A stretch of DNA of 64,000 nt from Aliiroseovarius sp. PrR006 (lineage in GTDB: Bacteria > Pseudomonadota > Alphaproteobacteria > Rhodobacterales > Rhodobacteraceae), in the NCBI RefSeq assembly GCF_010500215.1, contig NZ_JAAGOY010000004.1:310001-374000 (forward strand), in the 5' to 3' direction. Of the stretch, positions 21,627-30,510 are shown one piece after another; position 1 is the stretch's first letter, and the number at the start of each line of letters is the position of its first letter. The position numbers and the translations under genes are program-made. Below the pieces are notes generated by a model that worked only from the letters and a program-made list of their open reading frames with translations, was not told where the DNA came from and searched no databases.

Positions 21627-21719
21627 CTTCGAAAGAAAAGGGATAAGTTAGGGCGCGCATAGCCCGGTTAGGACGTGATTGCCAGTGGAAATGCGCGCAG
21701 GCGCGGGTATTTCGCCTGT

Positions 21720-22049
21720 TCAGTGTTGGGCAGACTGCGAAAACAGGTGAATGATCAGAATTCCGCCAAGGATCATCGCAAGGCCCAGAATGGCGGGCAG
21801 GTCCAGTTTCTGGCCGAACAGCGCATAGCCAATACCCGCGATCAATACGATCCCAAGCCCCGACCAGATGGCATAGGCGACGCCCACGGCCATGTATTTC
21901 AGCGCCCAGCCCAACAGGAAAAAGCTGATCCCATAGGCCACGACCACGGTCACCGAAGGTCCAAGCCGCGTGAATTGCTGGCTGGCTTGCAGGGCGGTGG
22001 TGCCGATGGTTTCGGCGATGACGGCAAAGATCAGGATCAGATAGGGCAT
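21720..22049 (-). CDS. Small multidrug resistance (SMR) family transporter
   Basis: The 109-residue protein has four transmembrane helices and the conserved membrane-embedded glutamate in AETIGTTALQAS (Glu13), the proton/substrate site of EmrE-like pumps. GVAYAIWSGLGIVLIAGIGYALFGQ is the usual SMR helix 3. It is EmrE/QacE-like and should export cationic compounds against protons as a dimer. It lies 56 bp downstream of an Lrp regulator on the same strand, which may control it. Confidence 0.9.
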   Translation of the reverse strand: MPYLILIFAVIAETIGTTALQASQQFTRLGPSVTVVVAYGISFFLLGWALKYMAVGVAYAIWSGLGIVLIAGIGYALFGQKLDLPAILGLAMILGGILIIHLFSQSAQH

Positions 22050-22105
22050 GGTTTGACTTTCTGTTTCAGCGTCGTTCTAGATCGCCGATGTGGGGCTGTC
22101 AGGCC

Positions 22106-22564
22106 TCAAAGCGACAGTTCTGTCGTTTCCTTCAACTCTTCCATGACGAAGCTGGCGGAGACATCGCTCAGGTCCACTTTCTCGATCAGACGCTGATAGA
22201 GAGCATCATAATCCTTCACGTCATTCACCCGCGCATGGATCAGATAATCCAGATCGCCTGTCATGCGATAGGCGCCGAGGATTTCAGGCATCAACTTCAC
22301 CGCGCGTGAAAACTTCCCCAGCCAATCGGGGGCGTGGTTCGAGGTGCGGACCTGAATGAAGACGGACAGGCCAAGCCCCAGTTTCTGGGGGTCCAGAAGG
22401 GCCACACGTTTTCGGATGATCCCGCTTTCCTGAAGGATGCGCACGCGCCGCCAGCAGGCATTGCGCGACAGGCCCACCTTTGCGCCCAGATCCTCGAGGC
22501 TTTGGTCGGCGTCTTGTTGCAGGGCGCTCAGGATTTTGCGGTCGATTGTGTCAATGTCATGCAT
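22106..22564 (-). CDS. Lrp/AsnC-family transcriptional regulator
   Basis: The 152-residue protein starts with an AsnC-type winged helix-turn-helix (MHDIDTIDRKILSALQQDADQ...LGAKVGLSRNACWRRVRILQESGIIRKRVALL) and continues with the RAM effector domain (about residues 68-145, YRMTGDLDYLIHARV). Such regulators bind amino acids. The downstream SMR gene is a possible target. The ligand cannot be told. Confidence 0.9.
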   Translation of the reverse strand: MHDIDTIDRKILSALQQDADQSLEDLGAKVGLSRNACWRRVRILQESGIIRKRVALLDPQKLGLGLSVFIQVRTSNHAPDWLGKFSRAVKLMPEILGAYRMTGDLDYLIHARVNDVKDYDALYQRLIEKVDLSDVSASFVMEELKETTELSL

Positions 22565-22674
22565 AAGTTAAGTATAGTGGGATAAACTCCCACAATCAAT
22601 CGAAAGCGCCCTGAGATTGGGAACTCTGCACGGCCACAAGGCCTATCATGGTGTCACGCAACAGGAGACAGACC

Positions 22675-22881
22675 ATGATCAACCGCATTTTCATCGAGCA
22701 CCCACAGTCGGTCGACGAAACCTATTTCCAGCACGCCCGATTTGCCGCCACGTTCAGCTTTTGGCTCTTTCTGGCGGCGGGTGCTGCCCTTATACATGCG
22801 ATCATTCCGGCCGCGTTTGAAAAGACGGGCAGCCGCATCATCGCGCGGCTTTATGCAAAGACCCATAATCGCGGCCAATAA
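22675..22881 (+). CDS. DUF6356-like small membrane protein
   Basis: The 68-residue protein has the pattern I associate with DUF6356: an N-terminal FIEHPQSVDETYFQHARFA, one long transmembrane segment (about residues 24-45), and KTGSRIIARLYAK at the end. AGGAG precedes ATG 22675. It is 35 bp upstream of the glutamine amidotransferase gene, probably in the same transcript. Function unknown. Confidence 0.7.
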   Translation: MINRIFIEHPQSVDETYFQHARFAATFSFWLFLAAGAALIHAIIPAAFEKTGSRIIARLYAKTHNRGQ

Positions 22882-22916
22882 GCCCGACGGGCTCAACTGG
22901 AAAGCAAGGGGGCAGC

Positions 22917-23693
22917 ATGTGCCGTTGGGCAGCCTATCTGGGCGCACCGATTTTCATGGAAGAGGTCGTGGTTCAGCCCGGCCATTCGCTGATCCAGCAA
23001 AGCCAGGAAGCAGAAGAGGCAAAGACCGCCATCAACGCTGATGGGTTCGGGGTGGCGTGGTATGACCAGCGCCCCGAGCCGGGGCTTTATCGTGATGTAT
23101 TGCCGGCCTGGTCCGACCCAAACTTGCGGGCCATTGCGCATCAGGTGAAATCGCGGCTGTTTCTGGCGCATGTGCGGGCCTCGACCGGATCGGCCACCAG
23201 TCGGAACAACTGCCATCCCTTTGCCTACAGGCAATGGAGCTTTATGCATAACGGCCAGATCGGCGGATTTGACCAGTTCCGCAAGCAGGCGGACATGCTG
23301 ATCCCGGACGCGCTTTATCATAAGCGGCAGGGGGCGACGGACAGCGAAGTGCTGTTTCTGCTGATGATGGATGCGATCACGCGGGGCGCGACGGTCCCGC
23401 GCGCGTTAGAACAAGCAACGCGCGCTCTTTTGGATCTGTCGCACAATAGTGGGACTGCTCCACATCTGCGCCTCTCGGCGGCATTGTCAGACGGCACATC
23501 CCTCTGGGCCGCGCGCTGTGCGTCGGATCAATATGCGCCGTCCGTCTACTATCGCTGGTCAGAAAGCCGTCAGGGCTGGGCCGTCGTGTCCGAGCCCTTG
23601 GATCGGGACGAGGATGATTGGGTCTGTCTGCCCCCCGGCCACATCGCGCAGTTTAACGGGCGCGATGTGACGGTGGTGCCGTTTCAACCTTAG
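22917..23693 (+). CDS. Class II glutamine amidotransferase
   Basis: The 258-residue protein begins MCRWAAYLG: after removal of Met, Cys2 is the N-terminal nucleophile of class II amidotransferases. Family motifs follow: DGFGVAWY, ASTGSATSRNNCHPF and FMHNGQIGGF. It resembles the YafJ/EgtC group, which release ammonia from glutamine or hydrolyse gamma-glutamyl compounds. The EgtC gene neighbourhood (egtB, egtD) is absent, so ergothioneine synthesis is not supported. The stop codon overlaps that of the convergent enoyl-CoA hydratase gene. Confidence 0.85.
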   Translation: MCRWAAYLGAPIFMEEVVVQPGHSLIQQSQEAEEAKTAINADGFGVAWYDQRPEPGLYRDVLPAWSDPNLRAIAHQVKSRLFLAHVRASTGSATSRNNCHPFAYRQWSFMHNGQIGGFDQFRKQADMLIPDALYHKRQGATDSEVLFLLMMDAITRGATVPRALEQATRALLDLSHNSGTAPHLRLSAALSDGTSLWAARCASDQYAPSVYYRWSESRQGWAVVSEPLDRDEDDWVCLPPGHIAQFNGRDVTVVPFQP

Positions 23694-24493
23694 GCGTCTT
23701 CGGCCTGCGACCAGTCCGGATTGCGCTTCTCGATGAAGGCTTGGATGCCCTCGGCCGTGTCGCGTAACATCATGTTTTCCGCCATCACGCTGCCTGTGTA
23801 GGCATAGGCCTCTTCCAGATCCATCAAGGCCTGATCATAGAAGGCAGACTTGCCGATCTTCACGGCGGCCCCCAGTTTCGAAGCGACCGTTGCCGCAAGT
23901 TCGTCTGTTGCGGCGCACAGGTCTTCATGGGGAACGACGCGATTCACCAATCCCACTTCGCGGGCGCGGGTGGCGTCGATGAACTCGCCCGTGGTCAGCA
24001 TCTCGAACGCGACTTTGCGCGGGACATTTCGGGACAGCGCCACCATCGGGGTCGAGCAGAAGAGACCAATATTCACGCCGTTTACGCCAAAGCGCGTGCC
24101 CTCGGCAGCCACGGCCATATCGCAGGTGGCGGCCAACTGGCAGCCAGCCGCGGTGGCGATGCCGTGGACCTCGGCGATGACGGGTTGGGGTAGACGGGGA
24201 ATGAGGGTCATGACCTCGGCGCAGCGGCTAAAGAGGTCGTTGAAATAGGCGTGCCCGCCATCTTCGGCGGCGCGGCCAGCGGTCATTTCCTTTAGATCAT
24301 GGCCCGCACAGAACACCTTTCCCGCGCCGGCAATCACCACCGCACGGATCGAGCTGTCATTGGCCAGCGCTTCAAGCTCGGCTTTCAAGGCCGCCAGCAT
24401 CGCATCCGACAGCGCATTCAGCGCGCCGGGGTTGTTCAGCGTCAATCGCGCAACTGACGCTGCGTCCTCGCGGATCAGAATTGGGTCTGCCAT
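23690..24493 (-). CDS. Enoyl-CoA hydratase/isomerase family protein
   Basis: The 267-residue protein is of the crotonase superfamily: LTLNNPGALNALSDAML at residues 17-33, the oxyanion-hole segment AGAGKVFCAGHDLKEM (about 57-72), and the second active-site block IATAAGCQLAATCDMAVA (about 111-128). Glu residues at the usual hydratase positions are not obvious (FGVNGVNIGLFC is present instead), so it may be an isomerase or a relative rather than a classical hydratase. Confidence 0.82.
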   Translation of the reverse strand: MADPILIREDAASVARLTLNNPGALNALSDAMLAALKAELEALANDSSIRAVVIAGAGKVFCAGHDLKEMTAGRAAEDGGHAYFNDLFSRCAEVMTLIPRLPQPVIAEVHGIATAAGCQLAATCDMAVAAEGTRFGVNGVNIGLFCSTPMVALSRNVPRKVAFEMLTTGEFIDATRAREVGLVNRVVPHEDLCAATDELAATVASKLGAAVKIGKSAFYDQALMDLEEAYAYTGSVMAENMMLRDTAEGIQAFIEKRNPDWSQAEDA

Positions 24494-24549
24494 CTTGTCC
24501 TCCCATGGTTCGCGTCACACGATAGGCGCGTGAAACGGAAGGGGAAACC

Positions 24550-24975
24550 ATGCAATTGAAAATGACGCAGCGTGACTTGCAGGCTTTCCTGCATGCCGAG
24601 TTCCCGCAAGTATCAGATGACTTCGAAGTGGCCGAGGTCGCGCCGATGCGCGCCATCATACGCAAGAAGATTGACACCAAACACCTGCGTCCCGGAGGCA
24701 CCGTGTCTGGCCCCAGCATGTTCGCCTTGGCGGATGTGGCAATCTATCTAGCGGTGCTTGCGATGATTGGGCCAAAAGCGTTGGCTGTCACCACCAACTG
24801 TTCGATTGATTTCATGCGCAAACCGGCATCCGGCGCGGATCTTCTGGCCCATGCGACCATCCACAAACTGGGCAAGGTCTTGGCCGTAGGCGACGTACTG
24901 ATTTATTCCGAGGGCGACGATCGCCCCGTGGCCCGCGCCAGTTTGACCTATTCGATCCCGCCGGAACGGGGTTGA
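24550..24975 (+). CDS. PaaI-family hotdog thioesterase
   Basis: The 141-residue protein has the hotdog-fold PaaI pattern: LRPGGTVSGPSMFALADVAIYLAVLA (active-site helix, about residues 46-71) and the beta strands TTNCSIDFMRKPASGADLLAHATI. These enzymes hydrolyse acyl-CoA thioesters. It is divergent from the enoyl-CoA hydratase gene, consistent with acyl-CoA metabolism, but the substrate is unknown. Confidence 0.83.
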   Translation: MQLKMTQRDLQAFLHAEFPQVSDDFEVAEVAPMRAIIRKKIDTKHLRPGGTVSGPSMFALADVAIYLAVLAMIGPKALAVTTNCSIDFMRKPASGADLLAHATIHKLGKVLAVGDVLIYSEGDDRPVARASLTYSIPPERG

Positions 24976-25041
24976 CCCGGGCAGGGGAAAGGCGCACGAC
25001 ATTAGAAAATTGCAATATGTCGCGCGAGGATTATATCGCCT

Positions 25042-26037
25042 ATGATTGACACGACCCAAGCCCCCGATCCGAACACCCCAATGGCCGGGTTCAGCCGTCT
25101 GGCGCATTTTCCGGTCACGTTTTTTGCCATCGTCATGGGGCTGATGGGACTGACCTTGGCCCTGCATGCAGGCGCCCCCGCAATGCCGATCTTAGAGCCC
25201 GCGTCATCGCTGATGCTGTTGATTGGCGCGGCGGTGATGATCGTGATCGCGATGATCTATATCGCCAAGGCGCTGCGTCATCCTGCCTCTGTGGCAGAGG
25301 AATGGCATCATCCGGTGAAACTGGCCTTCTTCCCGACGATCTCGATCTCGCTTCTGCTGCTGGCGACGGCGGTATTCCCATACAATACCACGCTAGCGGA
25401 ATATGTCTGGCTGGCGGGGGTTGCGGGGCAGGGCGTGCTGACGATCGCCGTGATCTCGGGATGGATCAGCCATCGGTCCTTTCAGGTGGGCCATCTGACG
25501 CCCGCATGGTTCATCCCGGCGGTGGGCAACGTGATTGTACCCGTACTTGGTGCGCGCATGGGGTACATCGAGACGTCGTGGTTGTTCTTCTCGGGTGGCA
25601 TGATCTTTTGGATCGTTCTTCTAACGCTGGTGATGAACCGCTTGATCTTCCACGACCCGATCGTGGCGCGGTTGTTTCCCACTATGGTCATTCTGATCGC
25701 GCCACCAGCAGTCGCGTTTCTTGCCTATGTCAGTATGACCGGCGACGTGGATGGTATCGCGCGGTTGCTGATTTATTCGGGCTATATCTTTGCCGTACTC
25801 GTCATCGCACAGGTGCCGCGTCTGGCCAAATTGCCCTTCGCGCTCAGCTGGTGGGCGCTTAGCTTTCCGATTGCGGCCCTGTCGATTGCATCTTTCCGCT
25901 TTGCGCAGCTGGATGGCTCGCGGACGCATCACAATATCGGATTTATTTTGTTGATCGTGTTGGTTTTGGTGGTTGCGGGCCTGATTTGGCGAACCGGGCA
26001 GGCGATCTTGCGCGGTGAAATCTGCCAGCCTGAATAA
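25042..26037 (+). CDS. TehA/SLAC1-like (TDT family) anion channel or transporter
   Basis: The 331-residue protein has about ten transmembrane helices. It opens LAHFPVTFFAIVMGLMGLTLAL, the typical first helix of the tellurite-resistance/dicarboxylate transporter family, and contains HPVKLAFFPTISISLLLLA and HLTPAWFIPAVGNVIVPVLG blocks of SLAC1-like channels. It probably moves small anions across the inner membrane. A minus-strand terminator for the next gene follows closely. Confidence 0.85.
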   Translation: MIDTTQAPDPNTPMAGFSRLAHFPVTFFAIVMGLMGLTLALHAGAPAMPILEPASSLMLLIGAAVMIVIAMIYIAKALRHPASVAEEWHHPVKLAFFPTISISLLLLATAVFPYNTTLAEYVWLAGVAGQGVLTIAVISGWISHRSFQVGHLTPAWFIPAVGNVIVPVLGARMGYIETSWLFFSGGMIFWIVLLTLVMNRLIFHDPIVARLFPTMVILIAPPAVAFLAYVSMTGDVDGIARLLIYSGYIFAVLVIAQVPRLAKLPFALSWWALSFPIAALSIASFRFAQLDGSRTHHNIGFILLIVLVLVVAGLIWRTGQAILRGEICQPE

Positions 26038-26042
26038 AAAAT

Positions 26043-26063
26043 GGCCGGGGGAGTGCCCCGGCC
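26043..26063 (-). terminator. Terminator of the DUF1127 gene (minus strand)
   Basis: GGCCGGGG (26043-26050) pairs with CCCCGGCC (26056-26063). On the minus strand it is followed by TTTTTTATTC, typical of a rho-independent terminator. Confidence 0.85.
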
Positions 26064-26086
26064 CAGGAAAAGGTTTCGGTTCGGCG

Positions 26087-26320
26087 TTACCCACGCCAGA
26101 AGGGCTTTTCCGCCTCGATCTGTGCTTGGGTCTTGGTGATGCCAATATCTTTGTAGAGGTGATCTGGTAGATCCCTCAGGGCACATCGCGTATTGCGCGA
26201 CATGCGCCATTTGGTGACGGTCACGGCGACAACAAGCGCGGCTTCTGCCAGGGCGGGCAGGGGGCGGTTCGTGTCAAGAAAGGCGAGCCGGTCATGCCGG
26301 TACGTGTTTCCGTGTTCCAT
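26087..26320 (-). CDS. DUF1127 small protein
   Basis: The 77-residue protein ends with the DUF1127 motif LRDLPDHLYKDIGITKTQAQIEAEKPFW. Small DUF1127 proteins act as RNA-binding regulators in Rhodobacter and Agrobacterium. I start it at ATG 26320 because GGAG lies six bases upstream. The gene is divergent from a MocR regulator, and the first of that regulator's putative operators lies 15 bp upstream of the start, so it may be part of that regulon. A strong terminator follows. Confidence 0.88.
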   Translation of the reverse strand: MEHGNTYRHDRLAFLDTNRPLPALAEAALVVAVTVTKWRMSRNTRCALRDLPDHLYKDIGITKTQAQIEAEKPFWRG

Positions 26321-26334
26321 CTTAAACTCCAGAT

Positions 26335-26425
26335 ATTGTATTGATACAATGTGGCGTGTATGCCATGTTGTACTGATACAAAGCGAATCAATGCCACACA
26401 ATTGGAATATTGTTATGGGTACAAT
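26335..26425. promoter_or_regulatory. Three phased operator-like repeats between DUF1127 and mocR-like genes
   Basis: Related palindromes occur at 26335-26350 (ATTGTATTGATACAAT), 26368-26381 (TTGTACTGATACAA) and 26409-26425 (ATTGTTATGGGTACAAT). Their centres are 32 and about 42 bp apart, close to whole helical turns. The third covers the ATG of the MocR gene, so binding there would repress it directly. Motif and spacing are seen; binding is inferred. Confidence 0.68.
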
Positions 26426-27833
26426 TTTTTCAGAGCAGCTTATGGACGGGCAGGGCCCCAAATATCGCCGTTTGGTGGACGGTCTGGTGGCCGCCATCAA
26501 GTCTGGCGATTTACCCGAGGGCGAGAAGTTGCCGCCTGTGCGCGAGTTGGCATGGGATTTGAAGATTACCCCGGGGACAGTGGCGCGGGCTTACTCGATC
26601 TTGGGAGAGGAGGGCTGGGTCTCGGCCGAGATCGGGCGCGGCACATTTGTGCGCCCCCTCAGTGCACGCCCAAAGGCGAAACCGGCCCTGAGCGACGGCT
26701 ATATGAAGCATCAGGCGCATGCCTTGCACAGCGAGCCCGAGACGGATTTCCTGTTCGCGCCGCGCCTTCCGGATGTCGGGCAAGTCGACATCATTCGCGA
26801 CGCCATCCGGGCTGCGGCGGATCTGCCTGACACGCTGCTGCTGCGCTATCCGTTCCACGGATCGCAAAGCTATTTGCGCGAAGCCTTGCTGAACCACATT
26901 CCTGAACAGGAAAGAGGCGGGATCAACCCGGATGACATCGTGGTCACCAATGGCGGGCAGAACGCGATCATGCTGTCGATGCAGACCCTGCTGTCAGAGG
27001 GGCCGCGCGTCGTCATGGTCGAAGAACACTCCTATCCCGGATTGCGCCGTGCGGTCGAATTGCTGGGGGCGAAGGTTGTTGCCGTGCCGATGGATGACGA
27101 AGGCGTGGATCCGCTGGCTTTGGAGCATGTGGCGCGCGGTAGTGGTGCCAGCCTGTTCTTCACAATGCCCGAAGCCCATAACCCGACCTGTCGTGTCACA
27201 AGCGAAGCGCGCCGACACGAGGTCGTGCGGATTGCGCGAAAACACGGGTTCCATGTTGTGCAGGACGATTGTTACCGCCTTGGTCCGGCTCAGGCGCCCA
27301 GCTATCGCGCTCTGTTGCCCGAGCAATCCTGGTTCATTTCCTCGTTCTCAAAGACCATCTCTCCGGCGCTGCGGGCAGGGTATGTCGTGACCCCTGCGAA
27401 CTGGTCGGGCAAGCTGCGCCGCGTCGTTGATGTGAACTACTTCGGTATTTCGTCTCCAACGGCCGAGATCCTCTATCAGGTGCTCGTACATCCACAGCTG
27501 CCCAAGGCGATCGAGGATATGCGCCGTCGGAACCGGGAATATATTGAGATCGCGGTGAACATGTTGGGGCGGTTTGATCTTGGGTGGAGCCACGACGTGC
27601 CGTTCTTCTGGCTTCGCTTGCCCTTGGGGTGGCGGGTGTCGAATTTCTGCCAGGTCGCAGAAACCAAAGGCATTCGCGTGCGTCCCGGCGACGATTTTGC
27701 GCTTAGGGGCGGACCGTCTCCGCAGGCAGTGCGTATTTCGGTCAATGGGCAAATGCCGCTTGAACGGTTCAGAAGCGTTCTGGCGGATCTAATCGCGCTT
27801 TTAGACAATCCGAGCGATACATTAAGCGTCTAG
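26415..27833 (+). CDS. MocR-family PLP-dependent transcriptional regulator
   Basis: The 472-residue protein fuses an N-terminal GntR winged helix domain (about residues 15-85, LPPVRELAWDLKITPGTVARAYSIL) to an aminotransferase-like domain. The PLP lysine is Lys313 in SSFSKTISPALRAGYVV. This is the MocR/GabR layout, in which the aminotransferase fold senses an amine or PLP compound. I start at ATG 26415; longer forms run back through the promoter and into the DUF1127 gene. Its target is unknown but the divergent DUF1127 gene is the obvious candidate. Confidence 0.88.
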   Translation: MGTIFSEQLMDGQGPKYRRLVDGLVAAIKSGDLPEGEKLPPVRELAWDLKITPGTVARAYSILGEEGWVSAEIGRGTFVRPLSARPKAKPALSDGYMKHQAHALHSEPETDFLFAPRLPDVGQVDIIRDAIRAAADLPDTLLLRYPFHGSQSYLREALLNHIPEQERGGINPDDIVVTNGGQNAIMLSMQTLLSEGPRVVMVEEHSYPGLRRAVELLGAKVVAVPMDDEGVDPLALEHVARGSGASLFFTMPEAHNPTCRVTSEARRHEVVRIARKHGFHVVQDDCYRLGPAQAPSYRALLPEQSWFISSFSKTISPALRAGYVVTPANWSGKLRRVVDVNYFGISSPTAEILYQVLVHPQLPKAIEDMRRRNREYIEIAVNMLGRFDLGWSHDVPFFWLRLPLGWRVSNFCQVAETKGIRVRPGDDFALRGGPSPQAVRISVNGQMPLERFRSVLADLIALLDNPSDTLSV

Positions 27834-27867
27834 GGGTGGTTTTGGGTGGGGTAAAATAATACCATAT

Positions 27868-27895
27868 TTGCAACCCATTGTTATCACAGTATAAA
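27868..27895 (+). promoter_or_regulatory. Sigma-70-type promoter of rplM-rpsI
   Basis: TTGCAA (27868-27873), a 16-bp spacer and TATAAA (27890-27895) precede rplM, predicting a leader of about 70 nt. An 11-bp inverted repeat (GGGGTGGTTTT at 27833-27843 and AAAACCACCCC at 27935-27945) flanks the promoter. Confidence 0.6.
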
Positions 27896-27972
27896 AGCGG
27901 AAAGACAGTGCTTGACCCGGCCTGCAAAATCACTAAAACCACCCCATCCGAAACCCAATCAGGGCTGAATCA

Positions 27973-28437
27973 ATGAAAACCTTCTCTGCAACGCCTGCAG
28001 ATATCGACAAAAAGTGGATCATCATCGACGCCGAAGGCGTTGTTCTTGGTCGTCTTGCATCGATTATCGCTATGCGTCTTCGTGGCAAACACAAAGCCTC
28101 GTTCACGCCGCACATGGACATGGGTGACAACGTCATCGTGATCAATGCGGACAAAGTACAAATGACCGGCAAGAAGCGCACCGACAAAGTGCACTACTGG
28201 CACACCGGTTACCCGGGCGGCATCAAGTCGCGCACTGCTGGCCAGATCCTCGAGGGTGCCCACCCCGAGCGTCTGCTGACCAAAGCCGTGCAGCGTATGC
28301 TGCCGGGCGGCAAACTGAGCCGTCAGCAGATGACCAACCTGCGCATCTACGCCGGCGCCGAGCACCCCCACGAGGCCCAGAGCCCCGAAGTGCTGGACGT
28401 CAAGTCGATGAACCCCAAAAACACACGTGAGGGCTGA
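27973..28437 (+). CDS. rplM: 50S ribosomal protein L13
   Basis: The 154-residue protein shows the L13 pattern: [56 protein letters not shown] and the [16 protein letters not shown] block. It binds 23S rRNA early in large-subunit assembly. Its stop is 2 bp before rpsI, the conserved rplM-rpsI operon. Confidence 0.98.
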   Translation: MKTFSATPADIDKKWIIIDAEGVVLGRLASIIAMRLRGKHKASFTPHMDMGDNVIVINADKVQMTGKKRTDKVHYWHTGYPGGIKSRTAGQILEGAHPERLLTKAVQRMLPGGKLSRQQMTNLRIYAGAEHPHEAQSPEVLDVKSMNPKNTREG

Positions 28438-28439
28438 TC

Positions 28440-28928
28440 ATGACTGAAGAGATCAAATCGCTGGACGAGCTGAACGCCGTCGCAGAAGGCACCGAAGCCG
28501 TTGTTGAGGTTGCCGCCCCCCGTGAGCCCGTCCGTGACGAGCTGGGTCGTTCCTATGCCACCGGCAAGCGTAAAGACGCTGTTGCGCGCGTGTGGATCAA
28601 GCCGGGTTCCGGCAAGGTCACCGTGAACGGTAAGGAAATGGACAAATACTTCGCACGCCCCGTGCTGCAGCTGATCGTACGTCAGCCCGCACAGGTTGCT
28701 GGTGTTGAAGGCGAATTCGACGTTGTTGCCACCGTTAAAGGCGGCGGTCTGTCGGGCCAAGCTGGTGCTGTTAAGCACGGGATTTCGAAAGCTCTGCAGC
28801 TTTATGAACCCTCGCTGCGCGGCGCCCTGAAAGCTGCTGGCTTCCTGACCCGTGACTCGCGTGTTGTTGAACGTAAGAAGTTCGGCCGCCGCAAAGCACG
28901 TCGTTCGTTCCAGTTCTCGAAGCGTTAA
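28440..28928 (+). CDS. rpsI: 30S ribosomal protein S9
   Basis: The 162-residue protein has the S9 core ([62 protein letters not shown]) with an N-terminal extension of about 35 acidic residues, as is common in alphaproteobacteria. The C-terminal SKR tail reaches the ribosomal P site. It is translated with rplM and followed by a terminator. Confidence 0.98.
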   Translation: MTEEIKSLDELNAVAEGTEAVVEVAAPREPVRDELGRSYATGKRKDAVARVWIKPGSGKVTVNGKEMDKYFARPVLQLIVRQPAQVAGVEGEFDVVATVKGGGLSGQAGAVKHGISKALQLYEPSLRGALKAAGFLTRDSRVVERKKFGRRKARRSFQFSKR

Positions 28929-28950
28929 TCGCCGAGATGCAGAATTTGGG

Positions 28951-28980
28951 AAGGGCTGCCGGTTCGGCGGCCCTTTTCTT
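28951..28980 (+). terminator. Terminator of rplM-rpsI
   Basis: AAGGGCTGCCG pairs with CGGCGGCCCTT (one G-U pair), followed by TTTTCTTTT. Confidence 0.88.
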
Positions 28981-29050
28981 TTACGCTGGCTCGATTTGCA
29001 TCTGTTTGATGTTGCGGGGGGCAGGGCGATGGCCTATATCCCGCCCTTAG

Positions 29051-29127
<77 letters not shown>

Positions 29128-29263
29128 AAAATAACTTAAAAACAACGCATTTTGGGTCCATAGTATTGGAAATGGCTCAAAATTTGCCCATCACAAAACA
29201 TGCACAAATTCTGTGTCAGTGTTCTAACCTACTGATTACACTTGAAAAGTGTCAGGAGGTGAG

Positions 29264-30484
29264 ATGGTGAGACGTTTCGAATCCGATCCGATTGATGTCA
29301 GGGGTGACGGTCGGGTCATGCTGTACAAGCGGGATGGGCTGAAGAAACCCAAGTATCAGGCTCGTATTCGGGTGCCGGGTTCTGCTGGCTACAAGCGTAT
29401 CAGTACGAGGACCGGCGATCTTCTCGAGGCAGAGAGGTTTGCTCTAAATCTTTATGATGAGCTTGCCCTTCATGTGAAAGCGGGTGGGTCACTTAATACC
29501 AAAACCTTTTCTCAGGTATTCGATGAGTGGGAAAAGGCTCAACACACCATCAGACCAACAAAGCTAGGTGGAAAGTGGGATGCTACGGTCGAACGGGTTC
29601 GCTCGTACGCTTTGAAATACTTTGGGTCGATGAAGATCGACAAGATCTCCTCGAAAGAGTTCTCTGAGTACTGGCTTTGGAGGAAAACCAATTTCAACCG
29701 AAAATCACCTTCTAACGGTACTTTGAAACGTGAAAAGACTTGCTTGGTTCCTCTCTTCAAATTTGCAAAGTCGAAGGGATACATCTCTGACTTACCGGAT
29801 TTTTCAACTCCAGCCGTCAAGCCTGAGCGACGGCCGACCTTCACACCCAAGGAATGGAAGCGAATAACACGGATGGCACGAGAGTGGATAAAGGATGGGC
29901 ATACCAAGGGATCGTGGAGAGATAGATTTGTTGCTTGGCAATATTTCCTTATCCTTGCAAATTCCGGCCTTAGAGTGGGGGAGGCCAGAAGGTTAAAGTG
30001 GAGTGACCTGAGAACCGTATCTACGGAAGATGGGACGAGGATCATTGCTGAGGTTTATGGTAAAACGGGTCATAGGGAAGTCGTTTTCCAAACTGGAGCT
30101 AACGAGTACGTCAAGCGGTTATATGACCTACGGTTGAGTGAGTTGGGGGAGGCCCCAAAGCTTTCCGAGCACTTGTTCGTCCACCCCAATGGAGATGTTA
30201 TCAAGTCAATGAAGCGAGCTTTGGTTTCGCTGCTTGAGTTTGTTGGAATCCCGGTAGAACGTCATGGGAAAAATCGGACGATCTACTCCCTACGGCACTT
30301 TTACGCTACCCAACGTTTAAGTAATGAAGTCAGCCCGTTCATCCTGGCAAAACAAATGGGGACGTCGGTAGAGATGCTTGAGAAGCACTATGGTCACATC
30401 GTAACTTCGACCTTGGCAGCGACGTTGACTAAAGGTCCACAACGAGCAACGATTAGTAGCGAGACGAAGTATCCGTTTGAGTGA
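29264..30484 (+). CDS. int: Tyrosine-type site-specific integrase
   Basis: The 406-residue protein has an N-terminal arm-binding/core-binding region and a C-terminal catalytic domain. Catalytic residues are visible as the arginine in NSGLRVGEARRL, the arginine in YSLRHFYAT, and the nucleophilic tyrosine in LEKHYGHI. It cuts and joins DNA at the tRNA-Arg att site. ATG 29264 is chosen because GGAGG lies just upstream; a GTG at 29249 lies before it. A small hairpin (ACACTT/AAGTGT) sits directly upstream of the ribosome binding site. Confidence 0.94.
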   Translation: MVRRFESDPIDVRGDGRVMLYKRDGLKKPKYQARIRVPGSAGYKRISTRTGDLLEAERFALNLYDELALHVKAGGSLNTKTFSQVFDEWEKAQHTIRPTKLGGKWDATVERVRSYALKYFGSMKIDKISSKEFSEYWLWRKTNFNRKSPSNGTLKREKTCLVPLFKFAKSKGYISDLPDFSTPAVKPERRPTFTPKEWKRITRMAREWIKDGHTKGSWRDRFVAWQYFLILANSGLRVGEARRLKWSDLRTVSTEDGTRIIAEVYGKTGHREVVFQTGANEYVKRLYDLRLSELGEAPKLSEHLFVHPNGDVIKSMKRALVSLLEFVGIPVERHGKNRTIYSLRHFYATQRLSNEVSPFILAKQMGTSVEMLEKHYGHIVTSTLAATLTKGPQRATISSETKYPFE

Positions 30485-30510
30485 GTGTTCCGATAAAGAA
30501 GGATTTTTTA

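Noticed and set aside
26193-26414. N-terminal extension of the MocR gene by 74 codons
   Set aside because: It would run through the DUF1127 gene and the operator region; the regulator domain begins normally at ATG 26415.
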